Shown here piece by piece: positions 40,500-49,064 of a stretch of DNA of 64,000 bases (positions are counted from its first letter, which is position 1; the number at the start of each line of letters is the position of its first letter). The notes under the pieces were generated by a model. That model did not search any database, was not told the origin of the DNA, and saw only the letters and a program-made list of their open reading frames with translations. The DNA comes from Enterococcus sp. 4G2_DIV0659 (GTDB lineage Bacteria > Bacillota > Bacilli > Lactobacillales > Enterococcaceae): positions 2,019,001 through 2,083,000 of the forward strand of contig NZ_NGLE02000001.1 of NCBI RefSeq assembly GCF_002140715.2, in the 5' to 3' direction. A program made the position numbers and the translations under genes.

Positions 40500-41036
40500 T
40501 TACAATGAAATGGTATCAATGATTTTCTTATTTTCTAATAGCCAATTATCAAAAGTTTCTTCATTAAGACCGTTGACGTCGTCCCATTCTATACTAGACA
40601 AAATACTTGAATTTTTATAAATAATAAAAGAAGGTGTTTGTTTAAAGCTATACTTTTCTTTGAATTTTAACCATTCACTTTTGTTAGACCGTAAATAACT
40701 ACACTCAACATAAATTAGTTTGTTCTTTAGATTATGTTTTTTGAATTTTTCTTTGAAAACTGGGGAAAAAGTAGAACAATCAGAGCACTCAAAATTCCCC
40801 ATATAGACTAACATCAAATCTCCTTTTGAGAATTTATATTCAAAAGTTTCTAGGGGAAATGAAACGACATCTTGATAAATTTCAATATTTGTCTGTTCTA
40901 TCTTTAGAGACTCATTAACTTGCTTCACTTTATTTTTTTCAGATAAGATAGTTACTCCAGCTAATATAAGTACAATGAACAAACCTAGACATAATATGAG
41001 CATCGTCGTCTTTTGTTTTTCTTTATGAGGATTCAT
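40500..41036 (-). CDS. Membrane-anchored thioredoxin-like protein (glycocin cluster)
   Basis: 178 aa from the ATG at 41034-41036; GGAG nine bases upstream. One N-terminal helix (about 11-32), then an extracytoplasmic thioredoxin fold with active site CSDC in YMGNFECSDCSTFS. It overlaps the next upstream gene by 14 bases. Pairs of thioredoxin-like proteins accompany the glycocin loci of sublancin and glycocin F and form the peptide's nested disulfides; this one is probably one of that pair. Confidence 0.85.
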   Translation of the reverse strand: MNPHKEKQKTTMLILCLGLFIVLILAGVTILSEKNKVKQVNESLKIEQTNIEIYQDVVSFPLETFEYKFSKGDLMLVYMGNFECSDCSTFSPVFKEKFKKHNLKNKLIYVECSYLRSNKSEWLKFKEKYSFKQTPSFIIYKNSSILSSIEWDDVNGLNEETFDNWLLENKKIIDTISL

Positions 41037-41445
41037 ATTTAAGTTCTCCAATCTTTTCTGTTAGTTCTTGTTCATCAAACTCACCAACTATTCTTGTTTC
41101 TTCAATTCCTTTCTTAAAAAAAATAATAGTTGGATAAAGAGAAATTTTCAAATTATTAATCAGTTTTTCTTGTTGTTTTTCTTTATTTGAAGTTATTGAT
41201 AGTACCTGGAGCTTTTTTTCTTTTGCCAGTTTGTTGACAAGAGGTTCAACATTTTCACAGTGTATACAGCCATCTTTTTTTACAAAAAGGATAAAGTCAG
41301 CCTTTTGTTTAGCTTTTGAAAGGATCTCTTTATAGGTAACCATGTTATAGTTTTTTTGAGTTTGTTTTGTAATATTGCTAAAAGAAAAATAAAGTCCTGT
41401 AATTCCCAGCGCAATGAAAATTGAAAACAAAATTTTTTTTTTCAT
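41023..41445 (-). CDS. Membrane-anchored thioredoxin-like protein (glycocin cluster)
   Basis: 140 aa with an N-terminal signal-anchor (about 4-22) and a thioredoxin domain; active site CIHC in VKKDGCIHCENVEP, and a cis-Pro in SLYPTIIFF. It begins 11 bases after the exporter gene and is followed by a second such protein with overlapping ends. Likely oxidises or reshuffles the two disulfides of the exported peptide. Confidence 0.88.
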   Translation of the reverse strand: MKKKILFSIFIALGITGLYFSFSNITKQTQKNYNMVTYKEILSKAKQKADFILFVKKDGCIHCENVEPLVNKLAKEKKLQVLSITSNKEKQQEKLINNLKISLYPTIIFFKKGIEETRIVGEFDEQELTEKIGELKYESS

Positions 41446-41456
41446 TAGTTTCTCCT

Positions 41457-43529
41457 TTACTTTTTAAATGTATCCATATTTATCTCTGTATGACAATACT
41501 GTATAAGTTCTGGATCATGGGTAATAAAAATTTTAATACCTGATAACTGGACTAAATAATTTATAAGCTTTGGTTTGTGCTCCTTATCTAATCCATTTGT
41601 TATTTCATCAAATATATAAATTTTTTTTTCTTCAATAGTAGCTCTAGCAATTTTTATAAGTTGTTTCTGGCCTAAGCTTAAATTCACTCCGCCATGACCT
41701 ATAGGTGTGTTATATCCTTGTTGAAGATTTTCTATGAAGTTACTTAAACCAATTTTCTTTGATATTATTTCTAATTTTTTACTATTAATATTCCGTCCTA
41801 AGTTGATATTCTCAATTATGTTTCCTGATATTATTTTTTCTTCACTATCAACAAAAATTATCTTGCTTATTAAATCGCTTTCATTAATAAGGTTGATATT
41901 GGTGTTATTTATTTTAATTTCTCCTTCGTCTGGTAAATAAAGTCTTGCTATCAATTTTCCAAATGTTGTCTTTCCGGAACCGTTAGCGCCTGTTAATGCT
42001 ATAGAAGTATTATCTTCAATGTTCAAGTTAATATCTTTTAAAAGAGGACTTCTACTGTCAAATGCAAATCCCAAATTATTTACTACTATTTTATTCTTGG
42101 AATCTGTACATGGAAACGGTTTTGAGCCAAATAAGTTAAGATCACTACTTAACAAGTTAAATAATAATTCTTTGGCTACTTTTCCTTGAGTTAACAACGA
42201 TTGGAGGTTTATGAGAGCCAAGATGGGATTGATTGTGAAGCCAATTATTGAATTATACATTAGTAATGTACCCGTGATGAAAGTTCCTTTGATTATTAAA
42301 TAGGAACCTAAGGAAAATAAAATTACATTAAATGCATCTAAGACAAGCGTTTTAATACCTTCGAGTTTTGCATCAAAATTAAGTAAAGAATTTCTTGCGG
42401 AAATATTTTTAAGTAATTTTTCTCTACCTTTTTCGACGAAGTATGCTTCTTGTTGATACTGTTTTATCATTCCAGTATTTGAAAAAGTATCAATTATATT
42501 ATCGTTAAATTGCTTGTTTGAGTGAATTAATTTTTTGCTGAACATTTGATATTTATCGTTTGAATAGAGAACAATTAAACAAAATACAATCATGAGAGAT
42601 ATCAAAAGTAATGATAGATATAAATTTATTCTTGCTAAAATAACAAAACTACTAAGAATTAGAAAAAGGTTTAATGGTATTGAAACAATCATTGTGAAAA
42701 ATCTTTGTCTTATTGTAACTATATTGGATAAAGTAGCAATAGTTTCACCAATTCCAAAATATTCAAGTGCTGATGTTGATTTCCTAAATAATGACTGAAA
42801 GAATTCGTTACTTAAAACGGTATCTAATGTTTTATTGAGTGAGTTTGTCGTTATAGTCACTAAAAAATTCATTATAAATTTAAAAATGGCTGCAATAAGA
42901 TAAACTACCATTGTGGAAAATATGAAACCAAGGAGAGCATTAGGTATAACTATATCAAAATACGTAGTATACATAGAAGCTATAAAAAGTCCAAGTATAT
43001 AACTAAGTAAAGATAAAAAGATTATAATTGCTACTCTTCCTTTAACGTACATGAAAAGATTTTTGTAATTTAGTTTTTCGAAATTTTCTACTAAATCTAT
43101 ATCTAGTTTAGATGCTTCCAGATCAACTTGAATGATGTAGGGGATCCAGTCCTGCATAAAAACATTAATGTGCTTTTTTTGTATTTTTGATAATTCAGGA
43201 TCAGCGTAATATATATATCTATCAGTAATTCTAGTTAGTAATATGAAATGAAAAGATTTATCTTTCTTTTCCACTTGAGTTATTAAAGGTACACTCATTT
43301 CGCTAAATGCTAGTCTATTTTTTTCTACTTTGAAAATAGTTGATTTAACTCCAAATTTTGTTAAGCCTGTTTTTAAGTCCCCGAAAGTTGTACCAGCTTG
43401 AGTATTTTTTATGATAGGCCTGATTTCACATAGAGATACTACTTTTTTAAAATAATTGCTTAATAACATGCTTACACATGCTGCACCGCAATCTTCTTCT
43501 CCGCTTTGAGGTGTTATCCTAAATTTCAT
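41457..43529 (-). CDS. Peptidase-containing ABC exporter (SunT/GccB-like)
   Basis: 690 aa. The N-terminal C39 peptidase has its catalytic Cys in GEEDCGAACVSMLL and His in SFHFILL, with YYADPE completing the triad; it cleaves after double-glycine leaders, matching the GG at the precursor's cleavage site. Then come six membrane helices (about 155-440), followed by an ABC domain with Walker A GANGSGKTT, signature LSLGQKQ and Walker B IYIFDEIT. I chose the second in-frame ATG (43527-43529); the start overlaps the glycosyltransferase stop by about ten bases. Confidence 0.93.
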   Translation of the reverse strand: MKFRITPQSGEEDCGAACVSMLLSNYFKKVVSLCEIRPIIKNTQAGTTFGDLKTGLTKFGVKSTIFKVEKNRLAFSEMSVPLITQVEKKDKSFHFILLTRITDRYIYYADPELSKIQKKHINVFMQDWIPYIIQVDLEASKLDIDLVENFEKLNYKNLFMYVKGRVAIIIFLSLLSYILGLFIASMYTTYFDIVIPNALLGFIFSTMVVYLIAAIFKFIMNFLVTITTNSLNKTLDTVLSNEFFQSLFRKSTSALEYFGIGETIATLSNIVTIRQRFFTMIVSIPLNLFLILSSFVILARINLYLSLLLISLMIVFCLIVLYSNDKYQMFSKKLIHSNKQFNDNIIDTFSNTGMIKQYQQEAYFVEKGREKLLKNISARNSLLNFDAKLEGIKTLVLDAFNVILFSLGSYLIIKGTFITGTLLMYNSIIGFTINPILALINLQSLLTQGKVAKELLFNLLSSDLNLFGSKPFPCTDSKNKIVVNNLGFAFDSRSPLLKDINLNIEDNTSIALTGANGSGKTTFGKLIARLYLPDEGEIKINNTNINLINESDLISKIIFVDSEEKIISGNIIENINLGRNINSKKLEIISKKIGLSNFIENLQQGYNTPIGHGGVNLSLGQKQLIKIARATIEEKKIYIFDEITNGLDKEHKPKLINYLVQLSGIKIFITHDPELIQYCHTEINMDTFKK

Positions 43530-44664
43530 TTTTATCACCATCGTTCCAATTTAATAATTGAAATAACTCGTTAAGCATTCCTTTGTACCCTGTTGTATTT
43601 AACTCCTCTTTAATCAGTATGGCAGATGGAATGTCCCCTAAGGACCAATATAAGAAGCCAATTATATCTTCAAAATTATATCCATTTTCAACTGTTCTAT
43701 AAGAATCGTGTTGAATATTTTTTTTCGTATTAATCATCACTTCAAGTAGTTCTTTTTGAGTATCCATTATTTTTTGGATCTCATTAAGTACTGTTAAATA
43801 AACTAAACCAGATTTTGAAAAAGTCTCTTTGGTATTAAATTCTTCCCAATATTTTTTTATATAAATTTCTGCTTTTTGAGTTTTTCCTTGTTCGATTAAA
43901 CAGCTGATTAAATCTAAGTAAGCTTCGTTTGTAAATCTACTTGTAGGATAAATATCAAAAAAACTTGATAGGGAAAGCTCATATTCTTCCTGACTTAGTA
44001 GAGGTTTTGCATCTCTACAATAAAAATAATAATATCTATCATTATCAGGGAACTCTGTCAACATTTTCTCATTTAGAATTGTGTTTCTCTTAGATTTATT
44101 TTTTTCTGTCATTGTATTATCTTCGTAACCATCGTGTATCATTACGACATCTTCAAGAATTACGGTTGTAAGATTGTCTGCGTTTAAATTATTTTTATAA
44201 ATAGGGTATTCGTGAACATAACCGAAAAATTTATATAGGCCATTATTTTTAATTATTCTTCCTGTGTTATAAACAATACTATCATTTGTATTTAATACTT
44301 TAGGACAAAATACAATAGCGTCATTAGATACCTTTTCTATTTTTAAAATATTATTTCTAATATTTATAAGTCCTGATGGCTGTATTATTTCATCCGAATC
44401 TATAAAAAATATCCAATCTTTTTTTGATAAAGTAATAATAAAGTTACGAATTTCTGAAAAATTATCATCCCATTGTTTATAATAAAGTCCTATTTTAGGA
44501 AAGTTTTTTTTTATTATATTTATAGTTTGATCTGTTGAACCAGTGTCAACAACGATAACTTCATCTATATCATTTATTTGTCTTTGTATAGCTTCTAAAC
44601 ATCTTGAAATAGTTTTTTCTTCATTTTTACACATTATTCCAATAGAAATTGAAGGTGAAATCAA
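43519..44664 (-). CDS. Peptide glycosyltransferase, GT2 family (SunS/GccA-like)
   Basis: 381 aa from the TTG at 44662-44664, seven bases after GGGGG; the open frame continues upstream through an intercistronic hairpin. The GT2 core is visible: SIGIMCKNEEKTISRCLEAI, VIVVDTGSTDQT and the metal-binding FFIDSDE. The C-terminal half is helical and repeat-like (about 220-381), as in SunS, the S-glycosyltransferase of sublancin. It lies between the precursor and the exporter, so it most likely glycosylates the loop Cys of the peptide. Confidence 0.88.
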   Translation of the reverse strand: MISPSISIGIMCKNEEKTISRCLEAIQRQINDIDEVIVVDTGSTDQTINIIKKNFPKIGLYYKQWDDNFSEIRNFIITLSKKDWIFFIDSDEIIQPSGLINIRNNILKIEKVSNDAIVFCPKVLNTNDSIVYNTGRIIKNNGLYKFFGYVHEYPIYKNNLNADNLTTVILEDVVMIHDGYEDNTMTEKNKSKRNTILNEKMLTEFPDNDRYYYFYCRDAKPLLSQEEYELSLSSFFDIYPTSRFTNEAYLDLISCLIEQGKTQKAEIYIKKYWEEFNTKETFSKSGLVYLTVLNEIQKIMDTQKELLEVMINTKKNIQHDSYRTVENGYNFEDIIGFLYWSLGDIPSAILIKEELNTTGYKGMLNELFQLLNWNDGDKNEI

Positions 44665-44714
44665 TATTTTTCCCCCTAATCTTAAAAAAATAGTATAGAG
44701 ATTTACATACATAT

Positions 44715-44747
44715 ACAAACAGTGAGTCAAAAAAACTCACTGTTTGT
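44715..44747 (-). promoter_or_regulatory. Intercistronic hairpin between glycocin precursor and glycosyltransferase
   Basis: ACAAACAGTGAGT (44715-44727) and ACTCACTGTTTGT (44735-44747) pair perfectly (13 bp, 7-nt loop). On the minus strand no T tract follows, so it probably stabilises the precursor message or partially attenuates downstream genes. On the plus strand it is followed by CTTTTTTG and could terminate. Confidence 0.75.
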
Positions 44748-44764
44748 CTTTTTTGTTAAATTAA

Positions 44765-44956
44765 TTAGCGACAATATCTTGACAGGTAAGAAGACATATT
44801 TTGGTAGTCGCTGCAACCGCATTTGTTTCCCATAGAGCATAGTGCTGCTGCAACGGGTAATTGTGCTGCATAAAGTGCGCACCACCCACTAGCTCCACCA
44901 TTCTTAGTTTCACTGTTGACTTCTGTAGCGCTGATTTTCTTTAAAAATGAACTCAT
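44765..44956 (-). CDS. Glycocin precursor peptide (five-cysteine, sublancin-like)
   Basis: 63 aa from the ATG at 44954-44956, AAAGGAG nine bases upstream. The leader MSSFLKKISATEVNSETKNGG ends in a double glycine and would be cut by the C39 exporter. The 42-residue core has cysteines at 5, 19, 25, 27 and 41. Two equal CX13C spans (5-19 and 27-41) flank a seven-residue loop SMGNKCG. Nested pairing 5-41 and 19-27 leaves Cys25 free in the loop, as Cys22 is in sublancin, where it is S-glycosylated. It ends SRYCR, as sublancin ends RQFCR. Glycosyltransferase, exporter and thioredoxins follow. I predict an antibacterial glycopeptide. Confidence 0.88.
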   Translation of the reverse strand: MSSFLKKISATEVNSETKNGGASGWCALYAAQLPVAAALCSMGNKCGCSDYQNMSSYLSRYCR

Positions 44957-45264
44957 AGTATTGTACTCCTTTCTTATTATTTTTAGTTTTAAGGGAACTA
45001 ATACCCTGGATCCCAATCTCAAAAATTATCTCTATTAACGCCGAATTAGAGTTAGTAAGTGAATAGCAATAAATACCACATATTATTCTCCTAACTAAAT
45101 ACGTTTGACTTAGTGTTATTATATTCGAACTTTAGGTGACTTCCGGCAAAACTTGCATATTTGGGAGAATCAAATTGAGTGTGAAAACGTTAAACTTAGT
45201 TTGTAAGTCATTATCTAGCTGTATTGTCAAATTTTTATACTATTAATAGGGGAGAGAGAACAAG
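44957..45264. other. Divergent regulatory region of the glycocin cluster
   Basis: About 300 bases between precursor (minus) and Rgg-type regulator (plus). A TATAAT box lies at 45118-45123 on the minus strand, about 160 bases before the precursor ATG, without a good -35; this suits an activator-dependent promoter. AT-rich, no other gene. Confidence 0.5.
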
Positions 45265-46118
45265 ATGGAAATCAGGATAACTGTCGGGGAGACTATTTCA
45301 AAAATTCAAAAAAGTAAAAATATAAAAATAAAGGATATATGTAAGGATTTTTTTTCAGAATCTACATATTTTAGAATTGTTAATAATGAAATTGAAACCT
45401 CAATTACAAATTTCAATCATATAATTGAAAAATTAAATGTGACGTATGATGAATTTTTTTTTCTGTGTAACCAACAAACTTGGCAAATTAATGAAGGTTT
45501 AATGCACGACATTAAAGTTGCTTATTTAAAAAAAGATGATTTAACATTGAAAGCTGTGAGGGAGAAAATGGAAACGATGAATCAAAATTCTAAAATTGTT
45601 CATTTACAGTGGTTATGTGATGCACTAATTAATAGATTGAAAAGTATTCATGTTTCTTCTTCTGAAAATAAGTTAGTTCACTATCTTTTAGAAATTGAAG
45701 AATGGACAAGATATGAAATAGTGCTATTTAATAATAGTATTTTTTCTTTTGATATTGACATTGTAAATATACTAGTTCAAAAAATTATAAAAAAGAATTA
45801 TTCGTATAATCTATACAAAAATAATAATAGAGAGTTATTCCAGTTGCTGATTAATGTCACTGCATGTAACATTCAAAATTCTGATTTTAAAAAAGCAAAA
45901 AGGATTTTTAATTCAGCTAAAGAACTTTTTTTAGAAGAGGATGCTCTTTTGAAAAAAACATTCTGCTTTTTTGGACTGGTTTTTTTGAAGCTTATAATGG
46001 AGAAGTAGAAGGAAAAGCCAAAATCAAAGAATCTTTAAACATTTTTCATTTACTGAATTCAACAAATTTATTCCGTATGCATAAAGATTTATATGATTCA
46101 TTTTTTATATTTGAATAA
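45265..46118 (+). pseudogene. Rgg/MutR-type regulator, frameshifted
   Basis: An N-terminal HTH (about 1-65: VGETISKIQKSKNIKIKDIC to YDEFFFLCNQ) followed by a helical TPR-like domain is the Rgg/MutR layout. The frame closes at 46008 with LKLIMEK. The expected C-terminal repeat (GFFEAYNGEVEGKAKIKESL to FFIFE) continues in another frame to 46118. One extra T in the six-T run at 45967-45972 would restore a 284-aa protein of normal family length. It is divergent from the glycocin genes and is their likely activator, if functional. Confidence 0.8.
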
Positions 46119-46252
46119 TCTGTTTTAAGTTAACATAATGAAAAAAATGATTTATACTATAGCTAGAAGGGAATTCAACGAATAGTTGAGTCAGATTTAT
46201 CTTTATTCAACAAATAGTTCATTGATAAATTTACTCCGAAGGAGGTATATTA

Positions 46253-46876
46253 ATGTTAGATGTAGGAAAAAAAATAAAAGAATTAAGACTGTCAAAAAAA
46301 TTAACTCAAAAGGCTTTGGCGAAAACTTTGAATGTTACCCCACAAGCTATATCAAAATGGGAACGCAATGAGAGTAATCCAGATTTACAAACACTTTTAA
46401 ATTTGAGTCACTATTTCAATGTTTCTGTTGATGATATTTTAGGTAACAAAAGTCAAAATTTTTTTGATTCTCTTTTTTCTAAGATGAAAGGAAGTAAGAA
46501 AATGAAAAAAGTACAGAGTGTGAATTCGGAGAATGTTTCCGTCGGAGAAGAAGAGAAAAAAGTTATTATTTTTGATGTTGTATTTAGTTTTATCACAGAT
46601 GAGGGGCTTTTGCAGACTCAACTTCTAAACAGAAAACTAGAATTGCTTATGAAGAAGAAAGAGAAGAACATTACAATTGAAACCTATAATTCTAATAAAG
46701 TTGATCTATATGGAGAGCAAGCGGATATCATATTATTAACCCCTACATTTGGATATGCTAAAGAGGAGATAGAGAAAAAGTTTCCTGAAACACCTGTTAT
46801 AGCTATCTCGAAAAGAGATTACGGCATACTAAACACTGAAAAATTGTACACTGAAATAATGGAGGGACTAGGTTAG
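46253..46876 (+). CDS. XRE regulator fused to an EIIB-like domain lacking its cysteine
   Basis: 207 aa, AAGGAGG upstream. Residues 5-65 are a cro/C1 HTH (LTQKALAKTLNVTPQAISKW). Residues 105-205 follow the lactose/cellobiose PTS IIB fold: KVIIFDVVFSFITDEGLLQ, ADIILLTPTFGYAKEEIEKK, PVIAISKRDYGILNTEKLY. The phospho-accepting Cys expected just after the first strand is absent, so it cannot act as a normal IIB. Perhaps a sensory domain. It lies beside the glycocin regulator but has its own start and could be unrelated. Confidence 0.82.
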   Translation: MLDVGKKIKELRLSKKLTQKALAKTLNVTPQAISKWERNESNPDLQTLLNLSHYFNVSVDDILGNKSQNFFDSLFSKMKGSKKMKKVQSVNSENVSVGEEEKKVIIFDVVFSFITDEGLLQTQLLNRKLELLMKKKEKNITIETYNSNKVDLYGEQADIILLTPTFGYAKEEIEKKFPETPVIAISKRDYGILNTEKLYTEIMEGLG

Positions 46877-47044
46877 TTAACAAAGGGAAAAAGTATTTAC
46901 TTATGAATACTCATTTATATTTAAGCTAGATTATGGTTTCAAATGGAGTAATAATGATATAGTTGATTATCAACCAAGCCAAATGAATGATGGTATTACT
47001 ATAAAATGGATTTACAGTAAAAATATTCAAGAATTGTTATTACA

Positions 47045-47093
47045 AAAAAAGCTTTAGAAGCTCCTAAAAATAAGGACTTCCAAAGCTTTTTTA
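47045..47093 (+). terminator. Rho-independent terminator
   Basis: AAAAAAGCTTTAGAAG pairs with CTTCCAAAGCTTTTTT (one mismatch); usable in both directions. Confidence 0.8.
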
Positions 47094-47108
47094 TTTACTC
47101 CCACTCCA
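47094..47108. other. att-like site, copy B
   Basis: TTTACTCCCACTCCA resembles the guaA 3' end at 39887-39905 (TTATTCCCACTCAA). Followed after 60 bases by the integrase-arm repeat and the integrase gene, the order expected for the left end of a Tn5801-like element. Confidence 0.6.
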
Positions 47109-47168
47109 CGTAATTTTCAAGTTTAAAACACTGTTATATCAACGTTTATCACCAGAAAACATCGTTTT

Positions 47169-47186
47169 GGTAGGGAAATGGTAGGG
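47169..47186. repeat. GGTAGGG direct repeat (integrase arm-type site), end B
   Basis: GGTAGGGAAATGGTAGGG, directly behind the integrase stop codon. Same as 39783-39801 except for one A. Confidence 0.65.
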
Positions 47187-48392
47187 TTAAAATTTTACTG
47201 CCTGATTTCCATTAAAAATTGCAACTTTTGATTCTTTAGCAAAAGTAAATTGAATATTACCAGTCATTTGTTCGGCGATGCCTTCATCATTTCTACTCCA
47301 CAGGTGAGCGTAATGCTTGAGTGTGATCTCTGGGCTAGAATGACCTAATCGTCGTGAGACAACTAGAATATCAGCGTTAAATTCATTGATTAAGTAGCTG
47401 ACATGAGAGTGTCTCAATCCTTTGCCTTGAATAGCAGGAACTTTAGCCAATTTTGCATAGCGTTCAATAACACGTTGTACTGTAGAACGATACAATGGTA
47501 AGTCAGTATAGCTTAGAATGAATTGTTCTACACCATGCTTCTTTTGGATTTTTTTCCATTCTGCCAAGATACGAACAGTATCATCATCTAATGAGATAAC
47601 ACGCATACCACTCTCAGTTTTAGTATAAGGCTTTCTGGCGAAGTCATTATGATTCTTCATATCTAATGTATGATGAATACGTAATTTTTGACGTTTTAGG
47701 TCAACATCGTTCCAATTTAATGCTAAGCCTTCACTGACTCGAATACCTGTCATATAGTACAACCAAATCATCGTGAAGCACATATGCTCATAGAAATCCT
47801 CTTTGTAGATGACGGATAATACTTTTTCGAATTCTTCTTTTGTCCAATAAGCTACAATTGATTTTCCTTTAGGGATTGCTTTTGTTCGTTTAGAGATATT
47901 CTCAGTGAGAAACTCTAATAAAACAGCGTAATCTAATGACTTGCGAAACATGCCATACATGAGCGAGCTATACGCTTGGGAGTAGCCACTTTTAGTTAGT
48001 AACCAAATTCGATAGCCTTCGCAATCTACTACAGAGATATCTCGTAGCTTTTTGTCATTAAAGTAATCAGTGATTTGCTTTAGTCCACATTCACGAGAGC
48101 TCCATGTACTACGCTGAACAGATGATTTATAATGCGGAATGTAGGAATGCTCCATAAATTCATCATAGGTTAAGTCATAGTTAGCATAGCCATTTCTTTT
48201 CATGTATTCACTTTTGATTCGAGTCACTTCTTTATGCGCTTCTTTAGCGGTTGCAAAACGTTTCCCTAATTGATCCTTCGTCCCTTTTTTCTGAATCCGT
48301 TTGCCAGTGGTTTTGTCTAAACCAAGTTCAATTAGATATGAAAAACGACCTTTAGTATCTTGATAGACACAAGGGTACTTTGTTTTTGCCAT
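47187..48392 (-). CDS. int: Site-specific tyrosine integrase, Tn916 family
   Basis: 401 aa. An N-terminal arm-binding domain (YQDTKGRFSYLIELGLDKTT), a SAM-like core-binding domain, and a catalytic domain with Arg in TGIRVSEGLAL, the box GLRHSHVSYL, and LGHSSPEITLKHYAH with the nucleophile Tyr. Integrates and excises the element to its right. It ends next to the arm-type repeat and the guaA-like att site, so it probably targets the guaA 3' end. The small DUF3173 gene follows upstream on the same strand. Confidence 0.95.
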   Translation of the reverse strand: MAKTKYPCVYQDTKGRFSYLIELGLDKTTGKRIQKKGTKDQLGKRFATAKEAHKEVTRIKSEYMKRNGYANYDLTYDEFMEHSYIPHYKSSVQRSTWSSRECGLKQITDYFNDKKLRDISVVDCEGYRIWLLTKSGYSQAYSSLMYGMFRKSLDYAVLLEFLTENISKRTKAIPKGKSIVAYWTKEEFEKVLSVIYKEDFYEHMCFTMIWLYYMTGIRVSEGLALNWNDVDLKRQKLRIHHTLDMKNHNDFARKPYTKTESGMRVISLDDDTVRILAEWKKIQKKHGVEQFILSYTDLPLYRSTVQRVIERYAKLAKVPAIQGKGLRHSHVSYLINEFNADILVVSRRLGHSSPEITLKHYAHLWSRNDEGIAEQMTGNIQFTFAKESKVAIFNGNQAVKF

Positions 48393-48395
48393 TCG

Positions 48396-48596
48396 TTATT
48401 CCTCCGATTCAAGAGGAACACCGATAATTTCTTCAACTATTTTTCGTGGGACAATACCCACTCTTTTATTATTATAATAGGCTACACCACTGTTTACAAG
48501 TTTAAGTTTAGCCTGTCGAATAATCGTAGTAGCTTGATGCTTTTTAAATCCTAATTTTTCGAGGTCTACTCTTGAGACCATGTTGTTTTTATACAT
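48396..48596 (-). CDS. DUF3173 protein, putative excisionase/directionality factor
   Basis: 66 aa; I choose the ATG at 48594-48596 because AGTAGGT lies just upstream. VSRVDLEKLGFKKHQATTII is a winged-helix-like DNA-binding segment. DUF3173 genes almost always sit beside integrases of the Tn916 type and are thought to aid excision. It ends three bases before the integrase start, so the two are translated together. Confidence 0.85.
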   Translation of the reverse strand: MYKNNMVSRVDLEKLGFKKHQATTIIRQAKLKLVNSGVAYYNNKRVGIVPRKIVEEIIGVPLESEE

Positions 48597-48686
48597 AAGA
48601 TACCTACTTTCTTTCATCGCTTAAACATGCGATAATAGCAGCAGTGGGTAGTACTACTGCTATCCGCATAATGTTTGTAACGCTCA

Positions 48687-49064
48687 CTATTCTTTGCTTT
48701 CGTCGGCTGAATAGTGAGTATTTAGTTTATTCCTTTCGACAAGTGAGATAAAGAAATATACTTTGAAGTAACTGCTGATGAGTACATTTTCTGGATCGTC
48801 GATTAGAAGGTTGTTAAACCTTTCTTTTTCCAGTTCGAGTTGATTACCAATGCTTGGATTCTGATGAATCTTGGAAAAATACACATCCCATAAATCAAAC
48901 AGGTCTTCTACTAAGGTAGAATCGTTTGCGAATAGGATACTATCATTGATGAATTTAGCCATTAGATACGTTTCGAATTTTTTAGATTCATCTAAGCTCT
49001 GATAAAATTCATTGCTTATTTCTAGATTGCGAGCTTTGAATGCTAATAGATTAAGATTTTCCAT
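48687..49064 (-). CDS. Hypothetical ICE protein
   Basis: 125 aa, acidic and helical, ATG overlapping the relaxase stop by 14 bases. AGGCG/GGAGG-like sites precede it. No family recognised. Its place between the relaxase and DUF3173 genes suggests a role in transfer or copy control of the element. Confidence 0.65.
   Translation of the reverse strand: MENLNLLAFKARNLEISNEFYQSLDESKKFETYLMAKFINDSILFANDSTLVEDLFDLWDVYFSKIHQNPSIGNQLELEKERFNNLLIDDPENVLISSYFKVYFFISLVERNKLNTHYSADESKE

Larger units (their letters stand above)
46877..47186. other. Intergenic region with gene tail, terminator and second element end
   Basis: A plus-strand frame (FKLDYGFKWSNNDIVDYQPS onward, to a stop at 47056) looks like the tail of a lost gene. 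A strong hairpin, the att-like site and the GGTAGGG repeat follow. Confidence 0.5.

Noticed and set aside
44765..44956. Lanthipeptide or two-peptide bacteriocin
   Set aside because: No lanthionine synthetase gene; five cysteines with a GT2 glycosyltransferase and thioredoxins point to a glycocin.
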